Positions 36,021 to 43,815 of a DNA stretch of 64,000 nucleotides are shown one piece after another (the first letter of the stretch is position 1; each line of letters opens with the position of its first letter). The stretch covers positions 3,038,001 through 3,102,000 of the forward strand of contig NZ_CP129235.1 of assembly GCF_030413635.1 (NCBI RefSeq). Reading direction: 5' to 3'. Under the pieces are notes generated by a model that ran no database searches, was not told the DNA's origin, and saw only the letters and a list, made by a program, of their open reading frames with translations. The DNA comes from Planococcus shenhongbingii. GTDB taxonomy: Bacteria > Bacillota > Bacilli > Bacillales_A > Planococcaceae. Position numbers and translations under genes: made by a program.

Positions 36021-36066
36021 AAATGCACCTCCGTTAATAGCCAAGGCTAAGAATGAAAGTGCAGTT
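36021..36066 (-). terminator. type 2 repeated hairpin
   Basis: AAATGCACCTCCGTTAATAGCC / GGCTAAGAATGAAAGTGCAGTT: a decayed relative of the hairpins at 29014 and 47655, lying about 100 bases past the stop of the 36166 gene. Confidence 0.6.
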
Positions 36067-36165
36067 CAAATGGGCTCTATTTAATTTTTAATTTATAAGT
36101 GCCTTAGTATTATAATCAATTAACATAGATGTTTAAATATTTGTCGTAGCTTAAACTGCACTACT

Positions 36166-36699
36166 TTAAAGTTGAACTTTTTCCAGAAACCTTGAATATT
36201 GGTTTTTATTTTTTTGAATTTCCTCTGAAGTGAAAAAGATAGGCACGACGGTGTCACCCTTATAGAAAAATGGAGGTCCTAGCTTTTCCACATTAATTTT
36301 ATAATGCTTACGAAGCGTTAAATAAAATCGCGGTTCAATTAATGCGACATAATAGAGCAAACCCGTATCCTTCGCAAAATGACCCATAGCAGAGATTATA
36401 GCATTTAAAACTTCAAAACCTCTATACTCTTTTGCAATGGATATTTTGTCAATTTCTACACCATGGTCGAAGTTCTTTTCAATGAATGGAAACGCCTTAA
36501 AATCAAAAGTACTGCATATTGTTGAACTGGATAATTTCTTAAATTCAATAGTGGCCACATATTGATTTTGGACCTTTAACAATAGCTGAGCTATTGTTTC
36601 ACTAGAGTATTCTAATTCGTACCCCTTCTCTTTCCAAACTTCTTCCCATATGCCATTAAATATCTTTTGCTGTTCCTCTGAATTCACAAGCTCAAACAA
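36166..36699 (-). CDS. GNAT-fold N-acyltransferase, FeeM/N-acyl amino acid synthase-like
   Basis: TTG 36699 lies about six bases after GGGGGA; an earlier TTG at 36741 has no site. 177 residues. The layout resembles FeeM-type and LuxI-like acyltransferases: a hydrophobic helical start (FNGIWEEVWKEKGYELEY), a central beta sheet, EIDKISIAKEYRGFEVLNAI (the RG loop for the acyl-carrier pantetheine), then IEPRFYLTLRKHYKINVEKL and a VPIFF strand. Relatives make N-acyl amino acids or homoserine lactones from acyl-ACP. It is a lone gene in a region of surface proteins. The family call is moderate; a plain GNAT is the alternative. Confidence 0.55.
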   Translation of the reverse strand: MFELVNSEEQQKIFNGIWEEVWKEKGYELEYSSETIAQLLLKVQNQYVATIEFKKLSSSTICSTFDFKAFPFIEKNFDHGVEIDKISIAKEYRGFEVLNAIISAMGHFAKDTGLLYYVALIEPRFYLTLRKHYKINVEKLGPPFFYKGDTVVPIFFTSEEIQKNKNQYSRFLEKVQL

Positions 36700-37256
36700 A
36701 AAAATTCCCCCTGTAGATCTTTCTTTTTTTATGATGTACAACTAGAGCACTTTTCTTTGCGCATTACTTTAATTTAAAATCCCTACAGTTATAGAAAAAT
36801 TCGGTTTCCTTCTTCTCTTATGGATTATTCTAACCATTGTGGCTTGCTTGGTTCTCAATACAAAAATCTTCAGAATACATCCGAAAACACAAAGAAATAA
36901 AATAGTGTTATAAAGCACTACGGCATTTCATTGTTATAAAAATTAAATATTTAAATGCATATTCTTAAAATATTTACTCACTCCTTTCTCATTAAATGTA
37001 TTACTTTAAGAATAGCGAATACATTATTATGCTATCATTAATGAGTATATATAACCAATACTTTATAACTACATTTTATTTTTATAAAATTGAAGCTGGA
37101 GTCAATCAAAATAATAGTTTATACATTTCTTAACTAAATTAAGATTTAGATGGCTAGCATTACTGCGACAAATTTCCGTTCTGTTCGTTTTATGATTTTT
37201 CTTCAGCTATCTACAACACAGGAGTAAAACTTTTCCTTAGAAAAAATGCGCAAATT
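36700..37256. other. 557-bp AT-rich intergenic region
   Basis: No ORF with coding character. AT-rich throughout; upstream of the FeeM-like gene and downstream of comK. No named element seen. Confidence 0.5.
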
Positions 37257-37294
37257 AAAAGAGCTTGTCCAAATTTAATGGACCAAGCTCTTTT
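37257..37294. terminator. comK terminator
   Basis: AAAAGAGCTTGTCC / GGACCAAGCTCTTTT with one bulged C and a 9-base loop, A-run and T-run on both sides. Confidence 0.8.
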
Positions 37295-37415
37295 GATTTG
37301 ACATAAATTTATGAATTACTGTTAGACTTTTCTCATAGCTAACCCGCTACTACTTCCATTGCCTTAGCCTCATTCATCCTTAGCCAATATATTCGAATCC
37401 AAATTAGCAAAAACC

Positions 37416-38015
37416 TTAAATTGCTGCGTCCCTGCCTCCGCCCTTTTCATCCTCTGTTTCGTAATTAACCCCATTCTCTTTAATATATAAATGATACGAG
37501 CTCTGCAATCTCATATTGAGATTTTCAAAATTCTTTTTGCGCTCCTGGATCTTATACTGCAGTTCATAAGCTTTGGTCAGCTTTTTGTCGAATGTCCGCT
37601 TGCTGACATTGACCGAGACCGCACTGCCGTTGCTCAAGTTTACTTGTGTCAGTTTCTTATCTAAAGCGACAGAGTCCACGATATGCCTCAAGCCGAACCA
37701 GACACATTCTTTCCGCAATGGCGATGAAGACGGGAAGAATATGAGGATCTCTTCCTGATCGAGTACAATCGGATTCATTGTTCCCCTCACCAAAATCTCT
37801 GCTCCGTCCATTGCCCCTCTTAAACTAGACCCGCGGTACCTCAAGTTGATATCCATTAAATCATAAGGGCTGAGTTCAACTTTCGTAAACCCTTCTCCAT
37901 TACCAATTAATGCGTGCAGGAACCCGTTCTCGTTATAATTAGGCAAAACAATTGTCGTCTCCGCCGTAATGACGTATTCAAATTTCATAGTCTTTTCCTT
38001 ATTCTTCTTTTTCAC
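37416..38015 (-). CDS. comK: competence transcription factor ComK
   Basis: GTG 38015 follows AAGGAG at eight bases; 199 residues. The order of conserved blocks matches ComK: YVITAETTIVLP at the N-terminus, DINLRYRGSSLRGAMDGA, NPIVLDQEEILIFFPSSSPL (strongest block), RKECVWFGLRHIVD and a FDKKLTKAYELQYKIQER helix. ComK binds paired AAAA-N5-TTTT boxes and switches on DNA-uptake genes. The acidic C-terminal tail (YETEDEKGGGRDAAI) differs from the Bacillus subtilis end. A ComM-like gene lies at 60019, and the small ORF at 59840 shares a piece of the C-terminal coding sequence. Confidence 0.88.
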   Translation of the reverse strand: MKKKNKEKTMKFEYVITAETTIVLPNYNENGFLHALIGNGEGFTKVELSPYDLMDINLRYRGSSLRGAMDGAEILVRGTMNPIVLDQEEILIFFPSSSPLRKECVWFGLRHIVDSVALDKKLTQVNLSNGSAVSVNVSKRTFDKKLTKAYELQYKIQERKKNFENLNMRLQSSYHLYIKENGVNYETEDEKGGGRDAAI

Positions 38016-38140
38016 TTGTCAGGCTCCTTTTTAGTTAACGCTTATTTTTTCCATTAAAAAGGAGTATACTAACACTGGGTTGGTATACTCCAACTATTAT
38101 CCTCGGGTGAAGGTTGTCCAGACTATTGCACCCGGGGATT
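38016..38140 (-). promoter_or_regulatory. comK leader with two inverted repeats
   Basis: GGAGTATACTAAC (38061) pairs with GTTGGTATACTCC (38079) with one mismatch, ending 46 bases before the comK start. A second dyad CCTCGGGTG / CACCCGGGG spans 38101-38138. The first could be an operator or leader hairpin. No clean AAAA-N5-TTTT ComK box is seen here. Confidence 0.45.
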
Positions 38141-38317
38141 TCTTATTGTTCGCAGTGCCTTGTTCACATCGCACTCACCTCCTCGAAGTTGCAGCCAGGA
38201 CCATATTCCTTCTGATAATAGGAACCGCTGATCTTGCCGGTCAATATTCTTTTTAAACCATTCCATGGTGAAATTATGTACGTCTCTGGCCTGCTCGGGT
38301 TCAACTTTCACTCCCAT
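38123..38317 (-). CDS. doubtful 64-codon ORF upstream of comK
   Basis: Reads MGVKVEPEQARDVHNFTMEW and on to NKALRTIRNPRVQ; balanced, coding-like composition but no ribosome site at ATG 38317. It ends inside the second dyad of the comK leader. It may be a remnant or a small protein of unknown function. No family recognised. Confidence 0.3.
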   Translation of the reverse strand: MGVKVEPEQARDVHNFTMEWFKKNIDRQDQRFLLSEGIWSWLQLRGGECDVNKALRTIRNPRVQ

Positions 38318-38603
38318 TGATTTATTCCAACTATCAGGATCAACAAGCCACTAATCTCCAGTCCCTCAATCTTCCACTTGTTCAATTATATAGTTATACC
38401 CATCTAATTGTCGAACTATTTATAACTTTTTACCCATATTTTATTTTTGGAGTTTGCGTTCCCTTAAGATGATTTAATTCTTTACAAAAGGAATCACAAT
38501 CTATAGAATGCTGTACTTTTACCTTTTCTTTAAGTCCTTATAAACCTGCTAAATCAAACCACAAGTAGAGCGCATCCCTTTCCTTTCTTCTATGCCTATA
38601 GAC
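38318..38603. other. intergenic, no gene seen
   Basis: AT-rich, no coding frame. Together with the terminator at 38604 it separates comK and its leader from the FrnE-like gene. Confidence 0.45.
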
Positions 38604-38640
38604 AAAGACCGCCTTCATGATTTCATTGAAGACGGTCTTT
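38604..38640. terminator. orphan terminator, type 1 repeated hairpin
   Basis: AAAGACCGCCTTCA / TGAAGACGGTCTTT, one mismatch, loop TGATTTCAT. It lies between divergent starts, where no gene ends. Confidence 0.7.
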
Positions 38641-38759
38641 TAAGTATGTAGTTAAATTCAGTTGCCATCGCCTGCAATACTGCAAATTAGTTCAAATTAC
38701 GTGTAAATCGCGAAAATATCCTCTATGCTATAAATGACTACTATATTGGAGGGATTACG

Positions 38760-39404
38760 ATGAAGATTGAAATGTGGACAGACTTTGCTTGACCGTTCTG
38801 CTATATTGGCAAAAGGCGTCTGGAAGACGCCATTCAGAGAATTGACCATCCCATTGAAGTGACTTACCGGAGCTACGAACTGGATCCGACAATGGGCCGG
38901 AATGTAAAAGAAAATATGCACGAAATGCTGGCACGGAAATATGGCATGAGCATTGAACAAGCGAAAGCGAATACGCAAAACGTCGTGCAAATGGCGAAAG
39001 AAACTGGCTTGGACTATCAAATGGATACGTTGATTTTAACCAACACGTTCGACGCTCATCGTTTGACGCTGTTTGCGAAACAGCAAGGCTTATTGAAAGA
39101 AATGACCGAACGGATTCTACATGCCTATTTCACTGAATCAAAACATATCGGTGACCATGAAACCTTAACGGAACTGGCAGTAGAAGTCGGGCTAGACAGA
39201 GAAGCTGTCGCCAACATGCTGGCAAGCGGCGACATGGCAGATGCCGTTCGTGCCGATCAGCAGGAAGCCAAGCGCTACGGCGTGACAGGCGTCCCATATT
39301 ACCTGATCAATAACAAATATGCTTTGACCGGCGCCCAACCGACTGAGCTGTTTGTCCAAGCGTTGACGCAAGTGATTGCTGAAGATGAAGAAACTAGCGT
39401 TTAA
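38760..39404 (+). CDS. FrnE-like DsbA-family oxidoreductase with in-frame TGA at the first active-site position (candidate selenoprotein)
   Basis: ATG 38760 is six bases after GGAGGG. The frame reads MKIEMWTDFA, TGA, PFCYIGKRRLEDAI and then runs open to 39404 (215 codons). FrnE/DsbA proteins have D-F-x-C-P-(F/W)-C-Y-I-G-K-R-R here, so the TGA (38790-38792) replaces exactly the first Cys. The rest is complete: YRSYELDP, KYGMSIEQAKANTQNV, TNTFDAHRL, YFTESKHIGDHETL, GVTGVPYYLINNKYALTGAQ (cis-Pro). A 6-bp hairpin follows at 38815. Either it is a selenocysteine UxxC enzyme or a point nonsense mutation of a cysteine codon. No ATG with a site lies downstream, so re-initiation at 38859 would yield a protein without an active site. 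No sel genes are in the window. Confidence 0.85.
38815..38831 (+). promoter_or_regulatory. SECIS-like hairpin downstream of the TGA
   Basis: GGCGTC, loop TGGAA, GACGCC: a perfect 6-bp GC-rich stem. The loop starts 28 bases after the TGA and has G at its second position, within the spacing and loop rules remembered for bacterial SECIS elements. Coding constraint (KRRLEDA) could produce it by chance. Confidence 0.4.
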
Positions 39405-39438
39405 CTGGTCAACTTGAAACTAGATGTTTTAAAAAATC

Positions 39439-39488
39439 AAAAGAACCGTCCTATGCAGGTTTTCATAACTGCGTTAGGCGGTTCTTTT
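39439..39488. terminator. bidirectional terminator between the FrnE-like and SGNH genes
   Basis: AAAAGAACCGTCCTATGCAG / CTGCGTTAGGCGGTTCTTTT with few mismatches and a 10-base loop, between convergent genes. Confidence 0.85.
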
Positions 39489-39562
39489 GGTTCCATCAGT
39501 GAAACAGTCTTCTTCCTCTTATCATCTGAATCCCACTCTTATCATGGAACAGTTCATTCCAA

Positions 39563-40348
39563 CTATTTCTCCATAACTTCTTTTTCCATATACGCCTTAA
39601 GAGTCTGGAATATATACTCCTGGCCGTCTTCATCCGGATGGATGATATCTTGCATCAATTCAATATGCTTAATATTTTTCTCTGCCATGTCACTGGCCAT
39701 CGTCTCGTAGAAATCAAATAGTTTCACATTTTCTTCTTGGGCAAGTGTCTTCGTCGCTTCAAGATAAGGAACCATTTGGTTATTCAAAGAGGGATTGAGC
39801 GTAAGATTCGGAGTTCTTACAATCACTTCAGTCTCTCCTGACTTTTGTAATTCATTCACTAAGAAAGCATAGCTTTCCTTAAACTCCTCAACCGGAATCT
39901 TCGAAGTGCCCACTGCATCATTAAGACCTGCAGAAACAATCACTAAATCAGGGTTGAAAGCTAACACATCTGTCGACAACCTGTCTTTCATCTGGGTGAT
40001 TGAATTTCCGCTCACTCCTGCATTAATGACTTGCACTTGGTCAGGATAGTTTTCATCGAACCATTCCTGCATTTTTCCTACATGGTTTGGCTGGCTATTC
40101 GTCGTTTTGTTTTGCTCAGTCACAGAGTCGCCCAGAAAAACCACCGTCACTGCTTCTCCGGCTTCCAATTTTTCTGAGAAGGTTACCGGTTCCCGTGTTT
40201 CCTCTGTTACTTCTGTTGCTTCTTGTGTTTCCTGCGTTTCCTTTATGGCGCTGCTCGAAGCTTCATATTTTCCGAAATTACGTTCACCATAGTAAATGAT
40301 GAACACTACTGCAATCAGCAATACTCCAATAATCAATTTTTGGTACAT
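39563..40348 (-). CDS. membrane-anchored SGNH/GDSL hydrolase
   Basis: 261 residues. N-terminal signal anchor (LIIGVLLIAVVFIIYYG), a Glu/Thr-rich spacer (residues about 35-55), then an SGNH domain: VVFLGDSVTEQN (catalytic Ser), INAGVSGNS (Gly block), VSAGLNDAVG (Asn block) and DIIHPDEDGQEY (Asp-His). Such hydrolases remove acyl groups from lipids, glycans or peptidoglycan outside the membrane. Single gene. The spacer suggests it sits away from the membrane within the wall. Confidence 0.88.
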   Translation of the reverse strand: MYQKLIIGVLLIAVVFIIYYGERNFGKYEASSSAIKETQETQEATEVTEETREPVTFSEKLEAGEAVTVVFLGDSVTEQNKTTNSQPNHVGKMQEWFDENYPDQVQVINAGVSGNSITQMKDRLSTDVLAFNPDLVIVSAGLNDAVGTSKIPVEEFKESYAFLVNELQKSGETEVIVRTPNLTLNPSLNNQMVPYLEATKTLAQEENVKLFDFYETMASDMAEKNIKHIELMQDIIHPDEDGQEYIFQTLKAYMEKEVMEK

Positions 40349-40473
40349 TTCTAATCTACTCCTCTTTCTATCTGTAAGTAGATTTTACCATCTAGCCGGA
40401 TATCTGTTAACAATAATATACAAATAAATATTCACCAATTTGATGATCACAGCTGCTGACTGTGCAAAATAAA

Positions 40474-40496
40474 AGCCAGACACAATGTGCCTGGCT
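40474..40496 (-). terminator. terminator of the 40511 small gene
   Basis: AGCCAG..CAC / GTG..CTGGCT with one mismatch and a 3-base loop. Confidence 0.6.
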
Positions 40497-40510
40497 GCTT
40501 GGAACTCTTC

Positions 40511-40651
40511 TTATTTCAAAACTTTGTCTTTGATCGTGTTTTTCAAATTTGTTGCTTTTTCGATATAGCCATCTTTATTTTCATCCCAATGGGCTTTGCC
40601 TTTTTCGATCGATTTGTCTTTTAGTTCGTTCAGCTTGTCCATAAATGCCAT
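40511..40651 (-). CDS. 46-residue charged helical protein
   Basis: ATG 40651 lies seven bases after GAAGGGTG; the frame ends 15 bases before a terminator. The product starts MAFMDKLNELKDKSIEKGKA and is rich in Lys, Glu and Asp, as in small CsbD/stress-type or antitoxin-like helical proteins (Asp-Glu-Asn-Lys-Asp-Gly in the middle). The role is unknown; the gene looks real from its signals. Confidence 0.65.
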   Translation of the reverse strand: MAFMDKLNELKDKSIEKGKAHWDENKDGYIEKATNLKNTIKDKVLK

Positions 40652-41365
40652 GTTAATCACCCTTCCGTTTCGCTTATCTTACAGGAGGGGCTTTGTTTTC
40701 ACAACAGTTTGCTCGGGATGGTGATAGCTTAGTTACTTTAAATAGTTCTAACGTAGAAAACATTTTCCTTTCGCTTCTTCCACTACATCGGAAAGTCGTT
40801 CAATAGCTGTTCGTATAGCTCCTTCTCGGATACTTTGCTAATTCCTATATGGAAGAAGAAAGCAGTATCTTAAAAAACATGACGTTTTATAGGGCAGCTT
40901 TTGAGCCTACACATGTTATGGCTATATAAAAACATATTCAAAATAGAACTTTATGTAAAAATTAAATATATAGAATATTCTAAAATTTTATATATAAATT
41001 ATTGAAAATATGATATTATATTGGTAAAAAAGCATAAAAATATTTTCTTTTTAAATTTAAACTATAAATTATACTTAAAAGTAATTCAAAAACATATACA
41101 CCTCATTTTAACCATAATTTTTTAAGAAAAGGATGTAAGAAAGTTTATGCATAGATAAAAAAATATGGCTAAGTATTTATTGAACTACTCTTATATGGTT
41201 AGTGAAAGAGTTGCGTAATTGTATGTAAGCTATTGAATAAATTTTAAAATATACGGTTATAGGGAGGCGGTATCTTCAAACCACAAAACAGAAATGGGTA
41301 TGTCTATAAATTCGGCTAGCAATCATACCATAAGCGCATCATATATAAGGAAAGGTGTGGAGAAG
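40652..41365. other. very AT-rich upstream region of the lectin-like gene
   Basis: About 710 bases, mostly A and T, no coding frame. It contains GGGAGG at about 41261 and an in-frame ATG at 41294 far from any site. Probably the promoter and 5' leader of the gene at 41366. Confidence 0.45.
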
Positions 41366-43075
41366 ATGGCCTACTTTACTAATGTAAGATGGACACAAGT
41401 GACAGTCGGCAAACCGTTTTCAGAGTTTCAAGTCGAATGGGACTATGATTTAACAATACCTGACTATATAGCGTTATACAATGTTGAATCTGGAGCTCCA
41501 AAGCTTCTTAAGTCAATGAGCACCAACAATGGAAGAGTTGTCAGTGCAATAGTTTCCCTCCGTTCAGGATATTCTGGAACAGTGGCAATTTGTTCAATCA
41601 ATGTACCCGATTTTGGAAAACAATTTGAATTCACTGAAAGATACTGCTATTTTTCTGAAGTACATGTCCACGAGCCAGATCTGCAGCCACTTGGAGAAGA
41701 TGCATGTGATATTCCACCTTCCATTTTGAATATTGATCCTTTTCGCGGGGGATTAATTGTAAACTGGAACAATCTCAACAACTATGACTTCTTTGATTTG
41801 GAAATCACTACCAGTGATGGGCAGGTTAGCATTATTGAGGGAATTAAAGGACAGAGTTATGAAGTACAAGGAGTAAGGGAAGGTGAAACCTATACATTTA
41901 GAGTGAAAGGCTTTAAAGAACCTTGGCCAGCTTTCTTCAGCGGTTGTTCAACCGACTACTCTGCTTCTGTAGATGAAAAAGTACCTGACGGCTTGGGTTA
42001 TCAGCCTCCTCGGCTCTCAGAGTCTTCACATCTATCGGCTGTTGCACCTTATTCCACCCATATGAGTGTCTTTGTTATAGGCGATGACGGGATACCGCGC
42101 ACTTCTTTTTGGAACGAGAGACTATGGAGTATGTGGTATGTCATGATGTGGTACAACGGAATGGCACAGACAACGTTTCATCCTGAAGCCCCTATTGAAT
42201 CTGTAGCAGTGAATCAAAACAGAATTATGGTATTTGCGGTTGATGAAAATCAATCTATGCGAGTATCGCAACTTCGTCCAACCAGCATACCAGCTGGGAT
42301 ATGGAATGATATATCTATGGAAATGGTTTTCCCGAAGATTTGCCATATCGGTGTCACCTCGCGTTCTGCTAACTATATAGATATTTTTGTAGTTGGGAAC
42401 GACGGTCAGCTTTATATTGCCTGGTCAGAGAACGCATCGGCAGGCCGTGCATTTTGGAATGGGTGGAGATCCATGGGTGGCCCTCTGTTCCCACCGGGTG
42501 CTCCTGTAGCTGCGTTAAGTCGTAGTCCGCAACGTATGAATGTTGCTGCTGTAGGCCAAGATGGGATTGTAAAACTTCGCTGGTGGAATGGATACTGGGA
42601 TAACTGGGAAGACCTTCACGGAGCCCGTTTTCTTCCGGGCAGCCACCTTAGCTTTGTCGCTAGGAGTGCTGATCACATGGATCTTTTTGGAATAGATGAG
42701 AATGGCCAGCTTCAAAACAATCATTGGCACGGCGGATGGAGCGGCTGGCAAGTACTCCCTTCGCCTCCACTTCCGCTTACTCCTGGCGCAAGCCTTTCCG
42801 CGGTTTCAAGAAAATTGGAACATGTCGAGGTTTTCTATATGGATCAACACAAGCACCTTTGGAGCACCTGGTTCTACGATGGCTGGAAAGGAGCGTTCCA
42901 AGTTCCATCAAATGGATATCTTCCTGAATTTCATCCTCATGTTTCTACCATCAGCAGAAACAACAGACAGATGGATGTTTTTGGAATCAACGCCGAACAG
43001 AACAATGACCGTGTATGGTCGACATGGTTTTCAGGCGGAAAGGGTGACTGGAGCAAGACATTTTTCCCGGTCTAA
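41366..43075 (+). CDS. FnIII plus PLL-like beta-propeller lectin
   Basis: Start ATG 41366 (AAAGGTG and GGAG upstream); ATG 41294 is possible but poorly supported. 569 residues, no signal peptide. Residues about 1-110 form a beta-rich domain, about 115-200 a fibronectin III-like domain (GLIVNWNNLNNYDFFDLEI; TYTFRVKGF). From 215 to the end come six or seven blade repeats with the pattern (H/S)-L-S-A-V-(A/S)-R ... M-x-V-F-x-x-x-(D/E)-x-G ... W-x-G-x-W-x-x-W, rich in Trp, as in PLL-like fucose-binding lectins. It binds glycans by inference. How it leaves the cell without a signal peptide is unclear. Confidence 0.8.
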   Translation: MAYFTNVRWTQVTVGKPFSEFQVEWDYDLTIPDYIALYNVESGAPKLLKSMSTNNGRVVSAIVSLRSGYSGTVAICSINVPDFGKQFEFTERYCYFSEVHVHEPDLQPLGEDACDIPPSILNIDPFRGGLIVNWNNLNNYDFFDLEITTSDGQVSIIEGIKGQSYEVQGVREGETYTFRVKGFKEPWPAFFSGCSTDYSASVDEKVPDGLGYQPPRLSESSHLSAVAPYSTHMSVFVIGDDGIPRTSFWNERLWSMWYVMMWYNGMAQTTFHPEAPIESVAVNQNRIMVFAVDENQSMRVSQLRPTSIPAGIWNDISMEMVFPKICHIGVTSRSANYIDIFVVGNDGQLYIAWSENASAGRAFWNGWRSMGGPLFPPGAPVAALSRSPQRMNVAAVGQDGIVKLRWWNGYWDNWEDLHGARFLPGSHLSFVARSADHMDLFGIDENGQLQNNHWHGGWSGWQVLPSPPLPLTPGASLSAVSRKLEHVEVFYMDQHKHLWSTWFYDGWKGAFQVPSNGYLPEFHPHVSTISRNNRQMDVFGINAEQNNDRVWSTWFSGGKGDWSKTFFPV

Positions 43076-43168
43076 CATTTCCGAAGGCAATTAATCAGTA
43101 TTCACATGAAAGAGATAGTCCGTATGGAATTATCAAAAGTGAAGATGAATAATAGGTTCTAAAAGGAA

Positions 43169-43202
43169 TAGTGAGAAGATGTCGAAGGGCATCTTCTCAC
43201 TA
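43169..43202 (+). terminator. lectin-like gene terminator
   Basis: Perfect 13-base arms TAGTGAGAAGATG / CATCTTCTCACTA, 8-base loop, then TTCTTTG. Confidence 0.85.
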
Positions 43203-43318
43203 TTCTTTGTCCACTTCATCGGACATTTCTATATAACAGCCGTCTCATTTCGTCCCTGTTCATTGGATAATTATTATGCAGTTATGACTGCTTGATATTT
43301 CGCCTTAAAAGCGCGAAA

Positions 43319-43352
43319 GAAATCCGCCAAATTAGTGATTTTAGCGGATTTC
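43319..43352 (-). terminator. terminator of the 43458 gene
   Basis: GAAATCCGC / GCGGATTTC, 16-base loop with inner AAA/TTT pairing; T-rich on the minus strand. Confidence 0.6.
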
Positions 43353-43457
43353 TCACACAGTATCTTTGCATATTTAGAATTGCGTTCCAGATAGGGCTGC
43401 AATTTTAAATATTACTTAACAATAAATTCGGCTTCTTCACTAACAACGAATGGCCAA

Positions 43458-43733
43458 TTACTGAAGGAAAAATAAAAAAGAGAAAAAAATAATATTTTTG
43501 GAAACAATAAAAATTAAGAAGTATATAAAATTTTTATTATTGGAAGAATTTTTGTAAATTATAAACGCTATTAAACTTGGAAGGGATAAATAAATAAATA
43601 TTATTAAATAAGATAATAAGATTTGGATAGTACTGAAATATTCAAAGTTTATAAAGCCCGTAAAAAAACTATAGAATGCAATTACATCTAGTGGAATGAA
43701 TACTAAATTTAACAAAAAGTAGTACCATAACAT
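43458..43733 (-). CDS. small hypothetical membrane protein
   Basis: 91 residues from ATG 43733, seven bases after GGAGGG. Three hydrophobic spans (YYFLLNLVFIPLDVIAFYSF; ILLSYLIIFIYLSLPSLIAF; FIYFLIFIVSKNIIFFSFLF) with a short NSSNNK loop. Very low GC, unlike its neighbours. No family recognised. It lies 58 bases after the 43816 gene's stop, beyond a terminator. Confidence 0.5.
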   Translation of the reverse strand: MLWYYFLLNLVFIPLDVIAFYSFFTGFINFEYFSTIQILLSYLIIFIYLSLPSLIAFIIYKNSSNNKNFIYFLIFIVSKNIIFFSFLFFLQ

Positions 43734-43762
43734 TCTATTCCCTCCTATATTTATCATTCATA

Positions 43763-43801
43763 AAAAAGAAAGAGAAAGAGAACTCCTCTTTCTCTTTTTC
43801 A
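43763..43801 (-). terminator. terminator of the 43816 gene
   Basis: A purine/pyrimidine stem GAAAGAGAAAGAG / CTCTTTCTCTTTTTC with a short loop, 15 bases past the stop. Confidence 0.75.
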
Positions 43802-43815
43802 TAATCCGGGTTAGC

